Assembly (NCBI GenBank): GCA_026416295.1
Contig: JAOAFL010000051.1
Span: 1 to 58,904, forward strand
From: Burkholderiales bacterium
GTDB taxonomy: Bacteria; Pseudomonadota; Gammaproteobacteria; Burkholderiales; SG8-39
Reading direction: 5' to 3'
Length of the DNA: 58,904 bases
Positions 39,228 through 53,070 of the stretch are shown here, in pieces (position 1 is the first letter of the stretch; every line of letters starts with the position of its first letter). The position numbers and the translations under genes were made by a program. The notes beneath the pieces were generated by a model. That model did no database searches. It saw only the letters and a program-made list of their open reading frames with translations, and had not been told where the DNA came from.

Positions 39228-39893
39228 ATGCCCGCGCTCCCGCGCATTGCGGCTGCCCTCGCTGCGGCTGCGCTCGCCGGCTGCGCGCGCGCCCCGCTTC
39301 CGGTGCCCGAGGTCGTGAAGCCGTACCGGATCACCATCCAGCAGGGCAATTACATCACCCGCGAGATGGTCGAGCAGCTGAAGCCGGGCATGACCAAGGA
39401 ACAGGTGCGCTTCATCCTCGGCACGCCGCTCGTCACCGACATCTTCCACGCCGATCGCTGGGACTACGTCTTCTTTCGCGAGACCCCCGACGGCAGGCGC
39501 GAGCAGCGCAACTTCGCGGTGATCTTCCAGGACGGGCGCCTCGCGCGCGTCATCGGCGACCTGCTTCCGGCCGAGCCGGCACAGGCGGCGGCGCCGAAGC
39601 CGCAGCCGGCAAAGCCCGCGCCGCAAGGCTCCGGGACGGGCGACTCGTCCGCGGGCGCGACGCCGGCGCCTCCGGTCTCGCCCGGCTCGGTGACGGCGGA
39701 CGTCGCCCCGCCGCCGGCACCGGGCTCGGGCGGCAACTGGCGTGCCGCGAGCGATCCGCCGACGCCGCTGCGCGATCCGGAGCCGACGCCGCAGACCACC
39801 GCAGCCGATGCGCAGGCGGCGCCTGCGCCGCAGCCGCAGGACAAGCCCGCGCGCGGTTTCTTCGGGCGGCTGCTCGAGCGCATCGGGTTCTAG
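39228..39893 (+). CDS. bamE: Outer membrane assembly lipoprotein BamE with extended C-terminus
   Basis: BamE (221 residues) is a lipoprotein subunit of the BAM complex that folds outer-membrane beta-barrels. The signal peptide ends in the lipobox LAGC (cysteine at about 19). The SmpA/OmlA domain (about 30-110) contains YRITIQQGNYITREMVEQL, PGMTKEQVRFILGTPLVTDIFH and WDYVFF. A Pro/Ala-rich tail of about 100 residues (about 115-205) and a basic amphipathic end RGFFGRLLERIGF follow; E. coli BamE has 113 residues and no such tail. The tail might span toward the peptidoglycan, which is inference. It is divergent from fur and lies 3 nt before dapB. Confidence 0.93.
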   Translation: MPALPRIAAALAAAALAGCARAPLPVPEVVKPYRITIQQGNYITREMVEQLKPGMTKEQVRFILGTPLVTDIFHADRWDYVFFRETPDGRREQRNFAVIFQDGRLARVIGDLLPAEPAQAAAPKPQPAKPAPQGSGTGDSSAGATPAPPVSPGSVTADVAPPPAPGSGGNWRAASDPPTPLRDPEPTPQTTAADAQAAPAPQPQDKPARGFFGRLLERIGF

Positions 39894-39896
39894 GCG

Positions 39897-40688
39897 ATGC
39901 GGCTCGCGATCGCCGGCGCCGGCGGCAAGATGGGCCGCATGCTGATCGAGGCGGTCGCTGCGGATCCCGATCTGGAACTCGCGGCCGCGTTCGACGTGCC
40001 CGGGAGCCCGGCGATCGGCACCCGCGTCGGCGCGGTCGCGGTCGGCACCGACCCCGCGGCGGCGATCGCGGCGGCCGATGCGCTCGTCGATTTCACGCGC
40101 CCGGAAGGCACGATGGCGCATCTCGAGGCGTGCCTTGCCGCCGGAAAACCGATCGTGATCGGCACCACCGGCTTTTCGCGCGCGCAGCGCGCGGCGATCG
40201 AGCAGGCCGCCGCGCGCATCCCGGTGATGCTCTCGCCCAACTACGCGGTCGGAGTGAACGTCGTCTTTCGCCTCGCCGAGATCGCGGCGCGGGCGCTCGG
40301 CGAGGCGTGGGACGTCGAGATCCTGGAGGCGCACCATCGCCAGAAAGTCGACGCTCCGTCGGGCACCGCGCTCGAGCTCGGCCGCATCGTCGCGCGCGCG
40401 CTCGGCCGCGAGCTGGAAGCGGTCGCCGTGCACGGGCGCCGCGGCGAGACCGGCGCGCGCTCATCCGGCGAGATCGGCTTTCACGCGATCCGCGGCGGCG
40501 ACATCGTCGGCGAGCACACGGTGCTTTTCGCCGGAAGCGGCGAGCGCCTGGAGATCACGGTGCGCTCGGCGAGCCGCATGAGCTACGCGCTCGGCGCGCT
40601 GCGCGCCGCCAAATGGCTGCGCGGGCGTCCGCCCGGGCTGTACGACTGCTTCGATGCGCTTGGCCTGAGGCAGGCCGCGCCCTTATAA
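39897..40688 (+). CDS. dapB: 4-hydroxy-tetrahydrodipicolinate reductase
   Basis: DapB (263 residues) reduces hydroxy-tetrahydrodipicolinate with NAD(P)H in diaminopimelate and lysine synthesis. The Rossmann loop is [15 protein letters not shown], and the catalytic motif is [19 protein letters not shown], with the histidine pair and the lysine. The C-terminal domain contains [19 protein letters not shown]. It starts 3 nt after bamE. Its TAA stop is part of the TATAAT sequence proposed as the carA -10. Confidence 0.96.
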   Translation: MRLAIAGAGGKMGRMLIEAVAADPDLELAAAFDVPGSPAIGTRVGAVAVGTDPAAAIAAADALVDFTRPEGTMAHLEACLAAGKPIVIGTTGFSRAQRAAIEQAAARIPVMLSPNYAVGVNVVFRLAEIAARALGEAWDVEILEAHHRQKVDAPSGTALELGRIVARALGRELEAVAVHGRRGETGARSSGEIGFHAIRGGDIVGEHTVLFAGSGERLEITVRSASRMSYALGALRAAKWLRGRPPGLYDCFDALGLRQAAPL

Positions 40689-40689
40689 T
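40660..40689 (+). promoter_or_regulatory. Candidate carAB promoter
   Basis: TTGGCC (40660-40665), an 18-nt spacer, and a consensus -10 TATAAT (40684-40689) lie at the dapB 3' end. The predicted start is near 40696, giving a leader of about 55 nt that contains the hairpin at 40705. The discriminator after the -10 is GC-rich (CGCGC). Confidence 0.55.
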
Positions 40690-40704
40690 CGCGCATTCAA
40701 GGGA

Positions 40705-40734
40705 GCGGGAGGGGCGAGCGCCCCTCCCGCTTTT
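40705..40734 (+). terminator. Strong hairpin plus T4 in the carA leader (dapB terminator or attenuator)
   Basis: GCGGGAGGGGC (40705-40715) pairs perfectly with GCCCCTCCCGC (40720-40730) across a GAGC loop and is followed by TTTT. An 11-bp all but pure GC stem with a short T run can terminate transcription. It lies downstream of the likely carA -10 and 16 nt before the carA ATG, so it would act on the car transcript itself as well as on read-through from dapB. Confidence 0.7.
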
Positions 40735-40749
40735 CGCGTGCGCGTTCCC

Positions 40750-41881
40750 ATGACCGATTTCGAACCCGCCGTGCTGGTGCTCGCCGACGGAACGGTGTTC
40801 CGCGGCCGTTCGGTCGGTGCGCCGGGCGTCGCGGTCGGCGAGGTGGTGTTCAACACCGCGATGACCGGCTACCAGGAAATCCTCACCGATCCCTCGTACT
40901 GCCGGCAGATCGTCACGCTCACGTATCCGCACATCGGCAACACCGGGGCGAACGCCGAAGACGAGGAATCGGACGCGGTGCACGCCGCGGGTCTGGTGAT
41001 CCGCGATATGCCGCGCGCGCACTCGAACTGGCGCGCCGAAGAGAGCCTCGGCGCGTACCTGCGCCGCCGCGGCATTGCGGCGATCGCCGAGGTGGACACG
41101 CGGCGGCTGACGCGGCTTTTGCGGGAAAAGGGCGCGCAGAACGGCTGCCTGATGGCGGGCGAGGTGGACGAGGCGCGCGCCCTTGCCGAGGCGCGGGCGT
41201 TTCCGGGTCTTGCCGGCATGGACCTCGCGCGCGCGGTGAGCACGCGGCAGCCGTACGAGTGGCGCGAAGGGCGCTGGGCGCGCGGCGCAGGCTACCGCAG
41301 GCCGGCGCAGTTCCGCCATCACGTGGTCGCCTACGACTTCGGCGTCAAGCGCAACATCCTGCGGCTGCTTGCCGACCGCGGCGCGCGCGTCACCGTGGTG
41401 CCGGCGCAGACGCCGGCGCGCGAGGCGCTCGCGCTGCGACCCGACGGCGTGTTCCTGTCGAACGGTCCGGGCGATCCGGCGCCCTGCGATTACGCGATCG
41501 CGGCGATCGGCGAGATCCTCGAGACGACGCGCATTCCGGTCTTCGGCATCTGCCTCGGGCACCAGCTGCTGGGGCTCGCCTCGGGCGCGAAGACGGTGAA
41601 GATGAAATTCGGCCACCACGGCGCGAACCATCCGGTGAAGGATCTCGACAGCGGGCGCATCGTGATCACCAGCCAGAACCACGGTTTCGCGGTGGACGCG
41701 GCGACGCTGCCGGCGACGCTGCGCGCGACCCACGTGTCGCTCTTCGACGGATCCCTTCAGGGCATGGCGCGCACCGACCGCCCGGCGTTCTGCTTCCAGG
41801 GACACCCGGAGGCGAGCCCCGGTCCGCACGACATCGCCTACCTTTTCGATCGCTTCGCGGCGATGATGGACGAGGCGCGGC

Positions 41882-41889
<8 letters not shown>
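40750..41889 (+). CDS. carA: Carbamoyl-phosphate synthase small subunit
   Basis: CarA (379 residues from ATG 40750) is the glutamine amidotransferase subunit that feeds ammonia to CarB for arginine and pyrimidine synthesis. The N-terminal domain has [15 protein letters not shown] and [17 protein letters not shown]. The class I glutaminase has the nucleophile in [13 protein letters not shown] and the histidine/glutamate pair in [17 protein letters not shown] at 40738 is an alternative start 4 codons upstream. Neither has a good ribosome binding site. Its stop overlaps carB by 8 nt. Confidence 0.96.
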
Positions 41890-45133
<3,244 letters not shown>

Positions 45134-45139
45134 GAGACC

Positions 45140-45613
45140 ATGGCGAAGACCCCGATGACGCTGCGCGGCGCCGAACTGCTGCGCGCCGAGCTGCAGCGGC
45201 TGAAGTTCGTCGAGCGGCCGAAGATTTCGGCCGCGCTCGCCGAGGCGCGCAGCCACGGCGACCTGTCGGAAAACGCCGAGTACGACGCCGCGCGCGAGCG
45301 GCAGGCGCTCGTCGAGGCGCGCATCCGCGACCTGGAGGCGAAACTGGCCGATGCGCAGATCATCGATCCGCGCACGCTGCATGCCGACGGCCGGGTGGTC
45401 TTCGGCGCGACCGTCGTGCTCGAGGACGAGGCGGGCGACAGAGCGACCTGGCAGATCGTCGGCGAGGACGAGGCCGACATCCGCGCCGGCCGCATCTCGG
45501 TCACCTCGCCCATCGCGCGCGCGCTGATCGGCAAGCACGCCGGCGACGAGGCGGTGGTGCAGACTCCGGGCGGCGAAAAGCGCTACACGATCCTAGAGGT
45601 GCGCTACGAGTAG
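45140..45613 (+). CDS. greA: Transcription elongation factor GreA
   Basis: GreA (157 residues) rescues backtracked RNA polymerase by stimulating transcript cleavage. The N-terminal coiled coil begins [22 protein letters not shown], and the acidic tip [15 protein letters not shown] carries the residues inserted into the polymerase channel. The C-terminal domain has [25 protein letters not shown] (read in two parts). The greA gene follows carB by 6 nt, a conserved neighbourhood in proteobacteria, with GGAGA before the ATG. It converges with the lipoprotein gene on the other strand, 6 nt away. Confidence 0.96.
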   Translation: MAKTPMTLRGAELLRAELQRLKFVERPKISAALAEARSHGDLSENAEYDAARERQALVEARIRDLEAKLADAQIIDPRTLHADGRVVFGATVVLEDEAGDRATWQIVGEDEADIRAGRISVTSPIARALIGKHAGDEAVVQTPGGEKRYTILEVRYE

Positions 45614-45619
45614 GCGCGG

Positions 45620-46123
45620 CTAGTCGCGCTCGGCACCGATCTCGTTCTGCACGTCCCGAACCAGCAGCACCTCGCGAACGACACCGTCGTCGGAGAACTG
45701 GACATAGACGTCGTGCCGGATCCGCGCTGCGGTCTCCATGCGGTAGGCCCAGACTTCGCGCCCCTGGCGCGGCAGCCGGCCGACCTCGAACGGCGGCCCG
45801 AGCAGCGCGCGCACGTCCTCGCGCCGCGCGCTGCCCGCGACGATGCGCGCGAGGTTCGCTTCCGTGAGGCGCGGTTCGATGCCGAGCAGGCGGCCGTCGG
45901 CCGACATGCGCACCGCGAACGTCTGCAGGCCGAACGGCTGGCGCGGGTAGAACCAAACGGATTCGCCACCGGCGAGCGCAAGGCGCTCGGCGGGCGGTCC
46001 CATCTGCGCCTCGACCTCGGCGGCGCTCGAGCGTCCCGGCACGAGCCCGCGGCCGTCGTAGGACGCGCAGCCTGCCGCGCCGACGAGCGCGGCGACGGCG
46101 ATGCGGACGGTGGCGGCATTCAT
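45620..46123 (-). CDS. Lipoprotein with two tandem BamE-like (SmpA/OmlA) repeats
   Basis: A 167-residue predicted outer-membrane lipoprotein. The signal peptide ends in the lipobox GAAGC (cysteine at about residue 19). The mature part looks like two BamE-type units: the first has GRSSAAEVEAQMGPPAE followed by SVWFYPR and MSADGRL, and the second GSARREDVRALLGPPFE followed by EVWAYRM and FSDDGVV. The function is unknown; the fold suggests envelope assembly. The ATG is at 46123, and the divergent rlmE reading frame begins in the same bases. A different bamE copy in the standard context is at 39228. Confidence 0.8.
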   Translation of the reverse strand: MNAATVRIAVAALVGAAGCASYDGRGLVPGRSSAAEVEAQMGPPAERLALAGGESVWFYPRQPFGLQTFAVRMSADGRLLGIEPRLTEANLARIVAGSARREDVRALLGPPFEVGRLPRQGREVWAYRMETAARIRHDVYVQFSDDGVVREVLLVRDVQNEIGAERD

Positions 46124-46829
46124 GCGGCGATGGCAGTGTGGGCGGCCCGCCGCCCCGCCGTCAAGGGCAGGATGCGCCTGCGGTAGAGGCGGAGGGGTCA
46201 TCGCATCGCGCGCCTCCAGCCGGCGCTGGCTCCGCCGGCACCTCGCCGATCCGTTCGTTCGCCGCGCGCGCGCCGAGGGCTATCGCTCGCGGGCGGCCTG
46301 GAAACTCATCGAAATCGACGACCGCGAGCGGCTGCTTCGCGCGGGCGCGGTCGTCGTGGACCTCGGGGCGGCGCCGGGCGGCTGGAGCGAGGTCGCCGCG
46401 CGCCGTGTCGGCAAGGGGGGCAGGGTCGTCGCGGTCGACGTCCTGCCGATGTCGCCGCCGGCCGGGGTCCGGTTCGTGCAGGGCAGCTTCCTCGACCCGC
46501 AGGTGCGCGCGGCGCTGCGCGAGGCCGCCGGCGGGCGCGCCGACGTCGTGCTTTCGGACATGATGCCGAACGTCTCCGGCATCGCCGCGACCGACCAGGC
46601 GCGCGCCGCCGAGCTCGTGCACGCCGCGATCGCGTTCTGTGAAGAAATCCTCGCGCCGCACGGGGCGTTTCTCGTCAAGGTCTTCCAGGGCGCGGAGTTC
46701 GGCGCGATCCTCGCCGCCCTCCGGCGCGCCTTCGGGTCGGTGAAAACCTGCAAACCCGCCGCCTCGCGCGCCGAATCGCGCGAGCTGTACCTTCTTGCGC
46801 GCCGCCCGCGCGCCGCGGGCGGCGGTTGA
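46122..46829 (+). CDS. rlmE: 23S rRNA (uridine-2'-O-)-methyltransferase (start uncertain)
   Basis: RlmE/FtsJ methylates U2552 of 23S rRNA with SAM and is a heat-shock protein in E. coli. Family segments are [31 protein letters not shown], the SAM motif [25 protein letters not shown] and the catalytic lysine in FLVKVFQG. The first canonical start codons in frame are ATG 46101 and 46122, which give 26-33 extra unconserved residues. A GGAGG at 46191-46195 points instead to GTC 46197 or ATC 46200; the latter yields 209 residues, the E. coli length. The coordinates use ATG 46122 as the canonical option. ftsH follows, as in many proteobacteria. Confidence 0.92.
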   Translation: MRRWQCGRPAAPPSRAGCACGRGGGVIASRASSRRWLRRHLADPFVRRARAEGYRSRAAWKLIEIDDRERLLRAGAVVVDLGAAPGGWSEVAARRVGKGGRVVAVDVLPMSPPAGVRFVQGSFLDPQVRAALREAAGGRADVVLSDMMPNVSGIAATDQARAAELVHAAIAFCEEILAPHGAFLVKVFQGAEFGAILAALRRAFGSVKTCKPAASRAESRELYLLARRPRAAGGG

Positions 46830-46853
46830 ACTTGTCGCGCGCACCGCAATCTA
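46826..46853 (+). promoter_or_regulatory. Weak sigma-32-like promoter candidate for ftsH
   Basis: TTGAA (46826-46830) is followed after 13 nt by CCGCAATCTA (46844-46853), which resembles the sigma-32 -10 CCCCATnTA with one extra base. ftsH is a heat-shock gene in E. coli, so the site is plausible but poor. A sigma-70-like TAAACT at 46866-46871 is an alternative. Confidence 0.25.
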
Positions 46854-46898
46854 TCGAAAACGGCGTAAACTGCCGGGGTACCGCGCCGTTACACCGAG

Positions 46899-46904
46899 AA
46901 GGAG
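46899..46904 (+). promoter_or_regulatory. Ribosome binding site that sets the ftsH start at TTG
   Basis: AAGGAG at 46899-46904 is 7 nt from TTG 46912 but 16 nt from the next in-frame ATG (46921). The spacing favours the TTG start, giving the N-terminus [11 protein letters not shown]. Confidence 0.7.
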
Positions 46905-46911
46905 CCGTCGC

Positions 46912-48807
<1,896 letters not shown>

Positions 48808-48856
48808 GCGCGCCCTCTGCGGCGCGAGGTCGCGCGAGCGCAGGGAGCGGACGGCC

Positions 48857-49693
48857 TTGCCCGCAAGCCTGCGCTGCGGCCGTTTCACGCTGGCCCTCGA
48901 CCGACCGCTCCTCATGGGCGTACTGAACGTCACCCCGGATTCGTTTTCCGACGGCGGGCGCTACCTCGAGCGGGGGGCTGCGATCGAGCGCGCGCGGCGC
49001 ATGGTCGAGGAAGGCGCCGACATCGTGGACGTCGGCGGAGAATCGACGCGCCCGGGGGCGCGGCCGGTGTCGGAGGAGGAGGAGCTTGCGCGGGTGCTGC
49101 CGGTGCTCGCCGCGCTGCGCGACCTTCCGGTGCCGGTGTCGGTCGATACCCGCCGGCCGCGGGTGATGCGCGAGGCGATCGCCGCCGGCGCCTCGATGGT
49201 GAACGACGTCGAGGCGCTGGAAGCGCCTGGCGCGCTCGAGGCGGTCGCCGCCGCCGATTGCGCGGTGTGCCTGATGCACAAGAGGGGCGATCCGGCGACG
49301 ATGCAGGATAATCCGGTTTACGCCGACGTGGTCGGCGAGGTGAAGGCGTACCTTGCGGCGCGCATCGCGTCGGTGCTCGCGGCCGGCATCGCGCGCGACC
49401 GCATCGTCGCCGATCCGGGTTTCGGCTTCGGCAAGACCGCGGCGCACAACCTCGCGCTCCTTGCGCGCCTCGGAGAATTCGCCGATCTCGGCGTGCCGGT
49501 CGCCGCGGGGCTCTCGCGCAAGTCCACGCTCGGTGCGATCACCGGCCGGCCGGTCGGCGAGCGGCTCGCCGCGAGCCTCGCGGCGGCGCTGCTCGCGGCC
49601 GAGGCCGGGGCGGCGATCCTGCGGGTGCACGACGTGCGCGAGACGCGCGATGCGCTCGCGGTCTGGCTCGCGGTGCGCGCGGTCGGACGATGA
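48857..49693 (+). CDS. folP: Dihydropteroate synthase
   Basis: FolP (278 residues) condenses the pterin pyrophosphate with p-aminobenzoate to dihydropteroate and is the sulfonamide target. The hallmarks are [41 protein letters not shown], and the C-terminal loops DPGFGFGKT and GLSRKSTLG with the substrate-binding lysine and arginine. The start is inferred as TTG 48857 (sequence [17 protein letters not shown]) with GGGAG about 9 nt upstream; the ATG at 48914 would remove the first strand. Its stop overlaps the glmM ATG by 4 nt. Confidence 0.95.
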   Translation: MPASLRCGRFTLALDRPLLMGVLNVTPDSFSDGGRYLERGAAIERARRMVEEGADIVDVGGESTRPGARPVSEEEELARVLPVLAALRDLPVPVSVDTRRPRVMREAIAAGASMVNDVEALEAPGALEAVAAADCAVCLMHKRGDPATMQDNPVYADVVGEVKAYLAARIASVLAAGIARDRIVADPGFGFGKTAAHNLALLARLGEFADLGVPVAAGLSRKSTLGAITGRPVGERLAASLAAALLAAEAGAAILRVHDVRETRDALAVWLAVRAVGR

Positions 49694-51045
49694 AGAGGAA
49701 GTACTTCGGCACCGACGGCGTGCGCGGTACCGTGGGCACTGCGCCGATCACGCCCGACTTTGTGCTGCGCCTCGGCTACGCCGCCGGGCGCGTGCTCGCC
49801 GCGCGCGAGGCTCGCCCCGGCGAGCGGCCGGCGGTGCTGATCGGAAAGGACACGCGGATTTCCGGCTACATGATCGAGGCGGCGCTCGAGGCCGGGTTTT
49901 CCGCCGCCGGCGTCGACGTGCTGCTCTGCGGGCCGCTGCCGACGCCCGGGGTCGCGTACCTTGCGCGCGCGCTTCGCCTTGCGGCCGGGGTCGTGATCAG
50001 CGCCTCGCACAACCCGTACCCCGACAACGGCATCAAATTCTTCTCCGGCGACGGCTTCAAGCTGCCGGACGCGATCGAGGCGGCGATCGAGCAGCGCCTC
50101 GAGCAGCCGACCGGCTGCACGATCGCGGCCAAGCTCGGCCGCGCGCGGCGCGTCGACGACGCGCAGGGGCGGTACGTCGAGTTCTGCAAGTCCACCTTTC
50201 CCGCGGAACTCGACCTGAAGGGGCTCGCACTCGTCGTCGACTGCGCGCACGGGGCGGCCTACCACGTCGCGCCGCACGTCTTTCACGAGCTGGGCGCCGA
50301 GGTCGTCGCGATCGGCGCATCGCCCGACGGGCTGAACATCAACGACAACTGCGGCGCCGTCGCCCCGCAGGCGCTCAGGGACGAGGTGCTGCGCCGGGGC
50401 GCCGACTTCGGCATCGCGCTGGACGGCGACGGCGACCGCCTGGTGATGGTCGATCGGGCGGGCACGGTCTACGACGGCGATGCGCTGCTTTACGTGATCG
50501 CGCGGCACCGGCTGCGGCGACGCCAGCGGCCGGGCGGCGTCGTCGGAACGCTGATGACGAACCTCGCGCTCGAGCGGGCGTTCGCGCGCCTGCGGCTGCC
50601 GTTTGCGCGCGCGGCGGTCGGCGACCGCTACGTGCTGGAGCTGATGCGCGAAAAAGGCTGGTCGCTCGGCGGCGAGGGCTCCGGCCACATCATCTGCCTC
50701 GACCGGCATACGACCGGCGACGGCATCGTGTCGGCGCTGCAGGTGCTCGCGGCGGTGCGCGAGACGCGCGAGCCGCTCGCCGCGCTCACCGCCGACCTCG
50801 CGCTTTATCCGCAGGTCCTCGTCAATGTCGCGGTGCCGCGCGGTTTCGACTGGACGCAGTCGCGGGCGGTCGTCAAGGCGAAGTCGCAGGTCGAGCGGCA
50901 GCTGAAGGGCCGCGGCCGGGTGCTGCTGCGCAATTCCGGCACCGAGCCGGTGCTGCGGGTGATGGTCGAGGGCACGCCGCGCGCCGCGGTCGAAGCGGCG
51001 GCGAACGCGATCGCCGCCGCGGTGCGCGAGGCCGCCGGCGGCTAG
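49690..51045 (+). CDS. glmM: Phosphoglucosamine mutase
   Basis: GlmM (451 residues) converts glucosamine-6-phosphate to glucosamine-1-phosphate for peptidoglycan and lipopolysaccharide precursors. The N-terminus [13 protein letters not shown], the phosphoserine loop [18 protein letters not shown], the metal loop [13 protein letters not shown], the sugar-binding GGEGSGHI and the phosphate-binding [15 protein letters not shown] are all present. It overlaps folP by 4 nt. About 50 nt separate it from the 2-oxoacid dehydrogenase gene; in many relatives tpiA or other genes follow directly instead. Confidence 0.97.
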   Translation: MKRKYFGTDGVRGTVGTAPITPDFVLRLGYAAGRVLAAREARPGERPAVLIGKDTRISGYMIEAALEAGFSAAGVDVLLCGPLPTPGVAYLARALRLAAGVVISASHNPYPDNGIKFFSGDGFKLPDAIEAAIEQRLEQPTGCTIAAKLGRARRVDDAQGRYVEFCKSTFPAELDLKGLALVVDCAHGAAYHVAPHVFHELGAEVVAIGASPDGLNINDNCGAVAPQALRDEVLRRGADFGIALDGDGDRLVMVDRAGTVYDGDALLYVIARHRLRRRQRPGGVVGTLMTNLALERAFARLRLPFARAAVGDRYVLELMREKGWSLGGEGSGHIICLDRHTTGDGIVSALQVLAAVRETREPLAALTADLALYPQVLVNVAVPRGFDWTQSRAVVKAKSQVERQLKGRGRVLLRNSGTEPVLRVMVEGTPRAAVEAAANAIAAAVREAAGG

Positions 51046-51099
51046 GGGCGGCGACGCGCGCGGCGCAGAACGCGCCGGCGCTGCTAAACTCGCGCCGCC

Positions 51100-52116
51100 T
51101 TGCACGGCGCAGCCGACATTTCGCCCGAGCGCGCACGCGCGCTCTTTCGCACGATGGCGCGCATCCGCGCGTTCGAGAACGCGGCCGAGGAAGCCTCGCG
51201 CGGCGGCGTCTCGGCCTTCGGCGCCGCCGCGGCCGCCGCCGAGGTGCGCGTGCGCGGGCCGCTTCATCTGTCGACCGGCCAGGAAGCGGTCGCCGCCGGC
51301 GTGTGCGCGAACCTCGCGCCGACCGATCTCCTCACCTCGACGCACCGCGGCCACGGCCACTCGATCGCCAAGGGCGCCTCGCTCGAACGCATGATGTGCG
51401 AACTCTTCGGGCGCGCGAACGGTACCAACCGCGGCAAGGGCGGCTCGATGCACATCGCCGATTTTTCGGTCGGCATGCTCGGCGCGAACGGCGTCGTCGC
51501 GGCCGGCATCGCGATCGCCGTCGGCGCCGCGCACGCGCTGCGGCTGCGCGGCGAGCGCGCCGTGGTCGCCTGCTTCTTCGGCGACGGCGCGGTGAACCGC
51601 GGCCCGTTCCTCGAAGGACTCAACTGGGCGGCGATCCACCGTCTGCCGGTGCTCTTCGTCTGCGAGGACAACCGCTGGTCGGCGACCACGCCGACCGCCG
51701 CGATGACCGCGGGCGAGGGGGCGCTCGCGCGCGCGCGCGGAATCGGCGTCGACGGCCTCGCGGTCGACGGCAACGACGTGTTCGCGGTGGACGCGGCGGC
51801 GGCGGCGCTCCTTTCCGAGGTGCGCGCGGGCGGCGGGCCGCGGTTCCTGCACGCGGTGACCTACCGGATCAAGGGGCACGTTTCGGTCGATGCGGCCGCC
51901 TACCGCGACGGCAAGGAGGTGGCGCGCGCGCTGGAGAACGACCCGCTCGCGCTCGCCGCCGCGCGCCTCGGCGAGACCGAGGTGCGGCGCATCCTCGACG
52001 AGGCACAGGCCGAGGTGCAGCGCGCGCTGCAGGTCGCGGCCGCGGCGCCGTGGCCGGATCGGGCGAGCGCCTACGCCGACGTGCAGGACACCGGGGCAGG
52101 CCGATGGCTCGGCTGA
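51100..52116 (+). CDS. 2-oxoacid dehydrogenase E1 component, alpha subunit (PdhA/AcoA-like)
   Basis: A 338-residue thiamine-diphosphate enzyme subunit of the kind found in pyruvate, branched-chain or acetoin dehydrogenases. It contains HLSTGQEAVAAGVC, STHRGHGHSIAKG, NRGKGGSMHIAD and the ThDP motif opening GDGAVNRGPFLEGLN, ending in CEDN, where most members have ENN. The YRIKGHVSVDAAAYR segment matches the loop bearing the active-site histidine. The start is uncertain: TTG 51100 as drawn, or ATG 51154; a TAAACT box (51085-51090) lies just upstream. The beta subunit overlaps by 13 nt, but no E2 or E3 gene is nearby. The substrate is unknown. Confidence 0.85.
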   Translation: MHGAADISPERARALFRTMARIRAFENAAEEASRGGVSAFGAAAAAAEVRVRGPLHLSTGQEAVAAGVCANLAPTDLLTSTHRGHGHSIAKGASLERMMCELFGRANGTNRGKGGSMHIADFSVGMLGANGVVAAGIAIAVGAAHALRLRGERAVVACFFGDGAVNRGPFLEGLNWAAIHRLPVLFVCEDNRWSATTPTAAMTAGEGALARARGIGVDGLAVDGNDVFAVDAAAAALLSEVRAGGGPRFLHAVTYRIKGHVSVDAAAYRDGKEVARALENDPLALAAARLGETEVRRILDEAQAEVQRALQVAAAAPWPDRASAYADVQDTGAGRWLG

Positions 52117-53057
52117 GCTACGCCGAAGCCGCCTGCGCGGCGCTCGAGCGCGCGATGCGCGACGATGCGCGCGTCGTGGTGCTCGGCGAGGATGTCGGCC
52201 GCGGCGGCATCTTCGGCCAGTACCGCGGCCTTCAGGAGCGGTTCGGCGCCGGGCGCGTCATCGATACGCCGATCTCGGAGGCGACGATCATGGGCGCGGC
52301 CGTCGGCATGGCGCTCGCGGGCCTCGTGCCGGTGGTCGAGATGCGGGTGGTGGACTTCGCGCTGTGCGCGATGGACGAGATCGTCAACCAGGCGGCCAAA
52401 GCGCGCTTCATGCTCGGCGGGCAGGCGCGCGCAGGGCTCGTCGCCCGCATGCCGATCGGCCTCTGGAGCGGATCGGCGGCGCAGCATTCGCAGAGCCTGG
52501 AGGCGTGGTTCGCGCACGTGCCCGGGCTCGCGGTGGTCGCGCCCGCGACGCCGCAGGACAACTACGCGCTGCTTGCCGCGGCGATCGCCTGCGGCGATCC
52601 GGTCGCGTACCTCGAGCACAAGGAGCTGTGGTCGCTCGCGGGCGAGGTGGCCGAAGACGCGGCGGTGCCGCTCGGGCGCGCGGCGGTGCTGCGCGAGGGC
52701 GGCGATCTGACGCTCGTCGCCTGGTCGCGCACGGTGCACGCGGCGCTCGAGGCGGCGGCGCAGGCGCAGCGGCGCGGCATCGGCGTCGAGGTGATCGACC
52801 TGCGCACGCTCTGGCCGTGGGACCGCGACACGGTGCTCGCCTCCTGCGCGCGCACCGGGCGGCTGCTCGTCGCGCACGAGGCGGTGCGCGTCGGCGGCTT
52901 CGGCGCCGAGATCGCCGCAGAGGTTGCCGAAACGCTCGGGATTCGGGTAAAAAGGCTCGGTAGCCCGCGCATTCCGGTCGGGTACGCGAAGCCGCTCGAA
53001 GACGAGGCGCGCGTCGACGCCGCCCGCCTACTCGCGGCGATCGAAAGTTTCGGTTGA
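52104..53057 (+). CDS. 2-oxoacid dehydrogenase E1 component, beta subunit (PdhB/AcoB-like)
   Basis: A 317-residue transketolase-like beta subunit. It begins MARLSYAEAACAALERAMRD and contains VVLGEDVGRGGIFGQYRGL, DTPISEATIMGAAVGMALAG, the ThDP-contacting glutamate, and MDEIVNQAAKARFMLGG. The C-terminal domain has VEVIDLRTLWPWD and HEAVRVGGFGAEIAAEVAE. The ATG at 52104 lies inside the alpha gene (13-nt overlap). Its stop codon is part of the strong ribosome binding site of the TRAP binding-protein gene dctP, so the enzyme and the transporter are probably one operon. This suggests that the TRAP substrate is the enzyme's 2-oxoacid or its precursor, which is inference. Confidence 0.9.
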   Translation: MARLSYAEAACAALERAMRDDARVVVLGEDVGRGGIFGQYRGLQERFGAGRVIDTPISEATIMGAAVGMALAGLVPVVEMRVVDFALCAMDEIVNQAAKARFMLGGQARAGLVARMPIGLWSGSAAQHSQSLEAWFAHVPGLAVVAPATPQDNYALLAAAIACGDPVAYLEHKELWSLAGEVAEDAAVPLGRAAVLREGGDLTLVAWSRTVHAALEAAAQAQRRGIGVEVIDLRTLWPWDRDTVLASCARTGRLLVAHEAVRVGGFGAEIAAEVAETLGIRVKRLGSPRIPVGYAKPLEDEARVDAARLLAAIESFG

Positions 53058-53063
53058 AGGAGG
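53057..53063 (+). promoter_or_regulatory. Strong ribosome binding site of dctP
   Basis: AAGGAGG, overlapping the E1 beta stop, lies 7 nt before the dctP ATG (53071). It is among the best Shine-Dalgarno matches in the window, in keeping with high expression of a periplasmic binding protein. Confidence 0.7.
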
Positions 53064-53070
53064 CCCTCGC

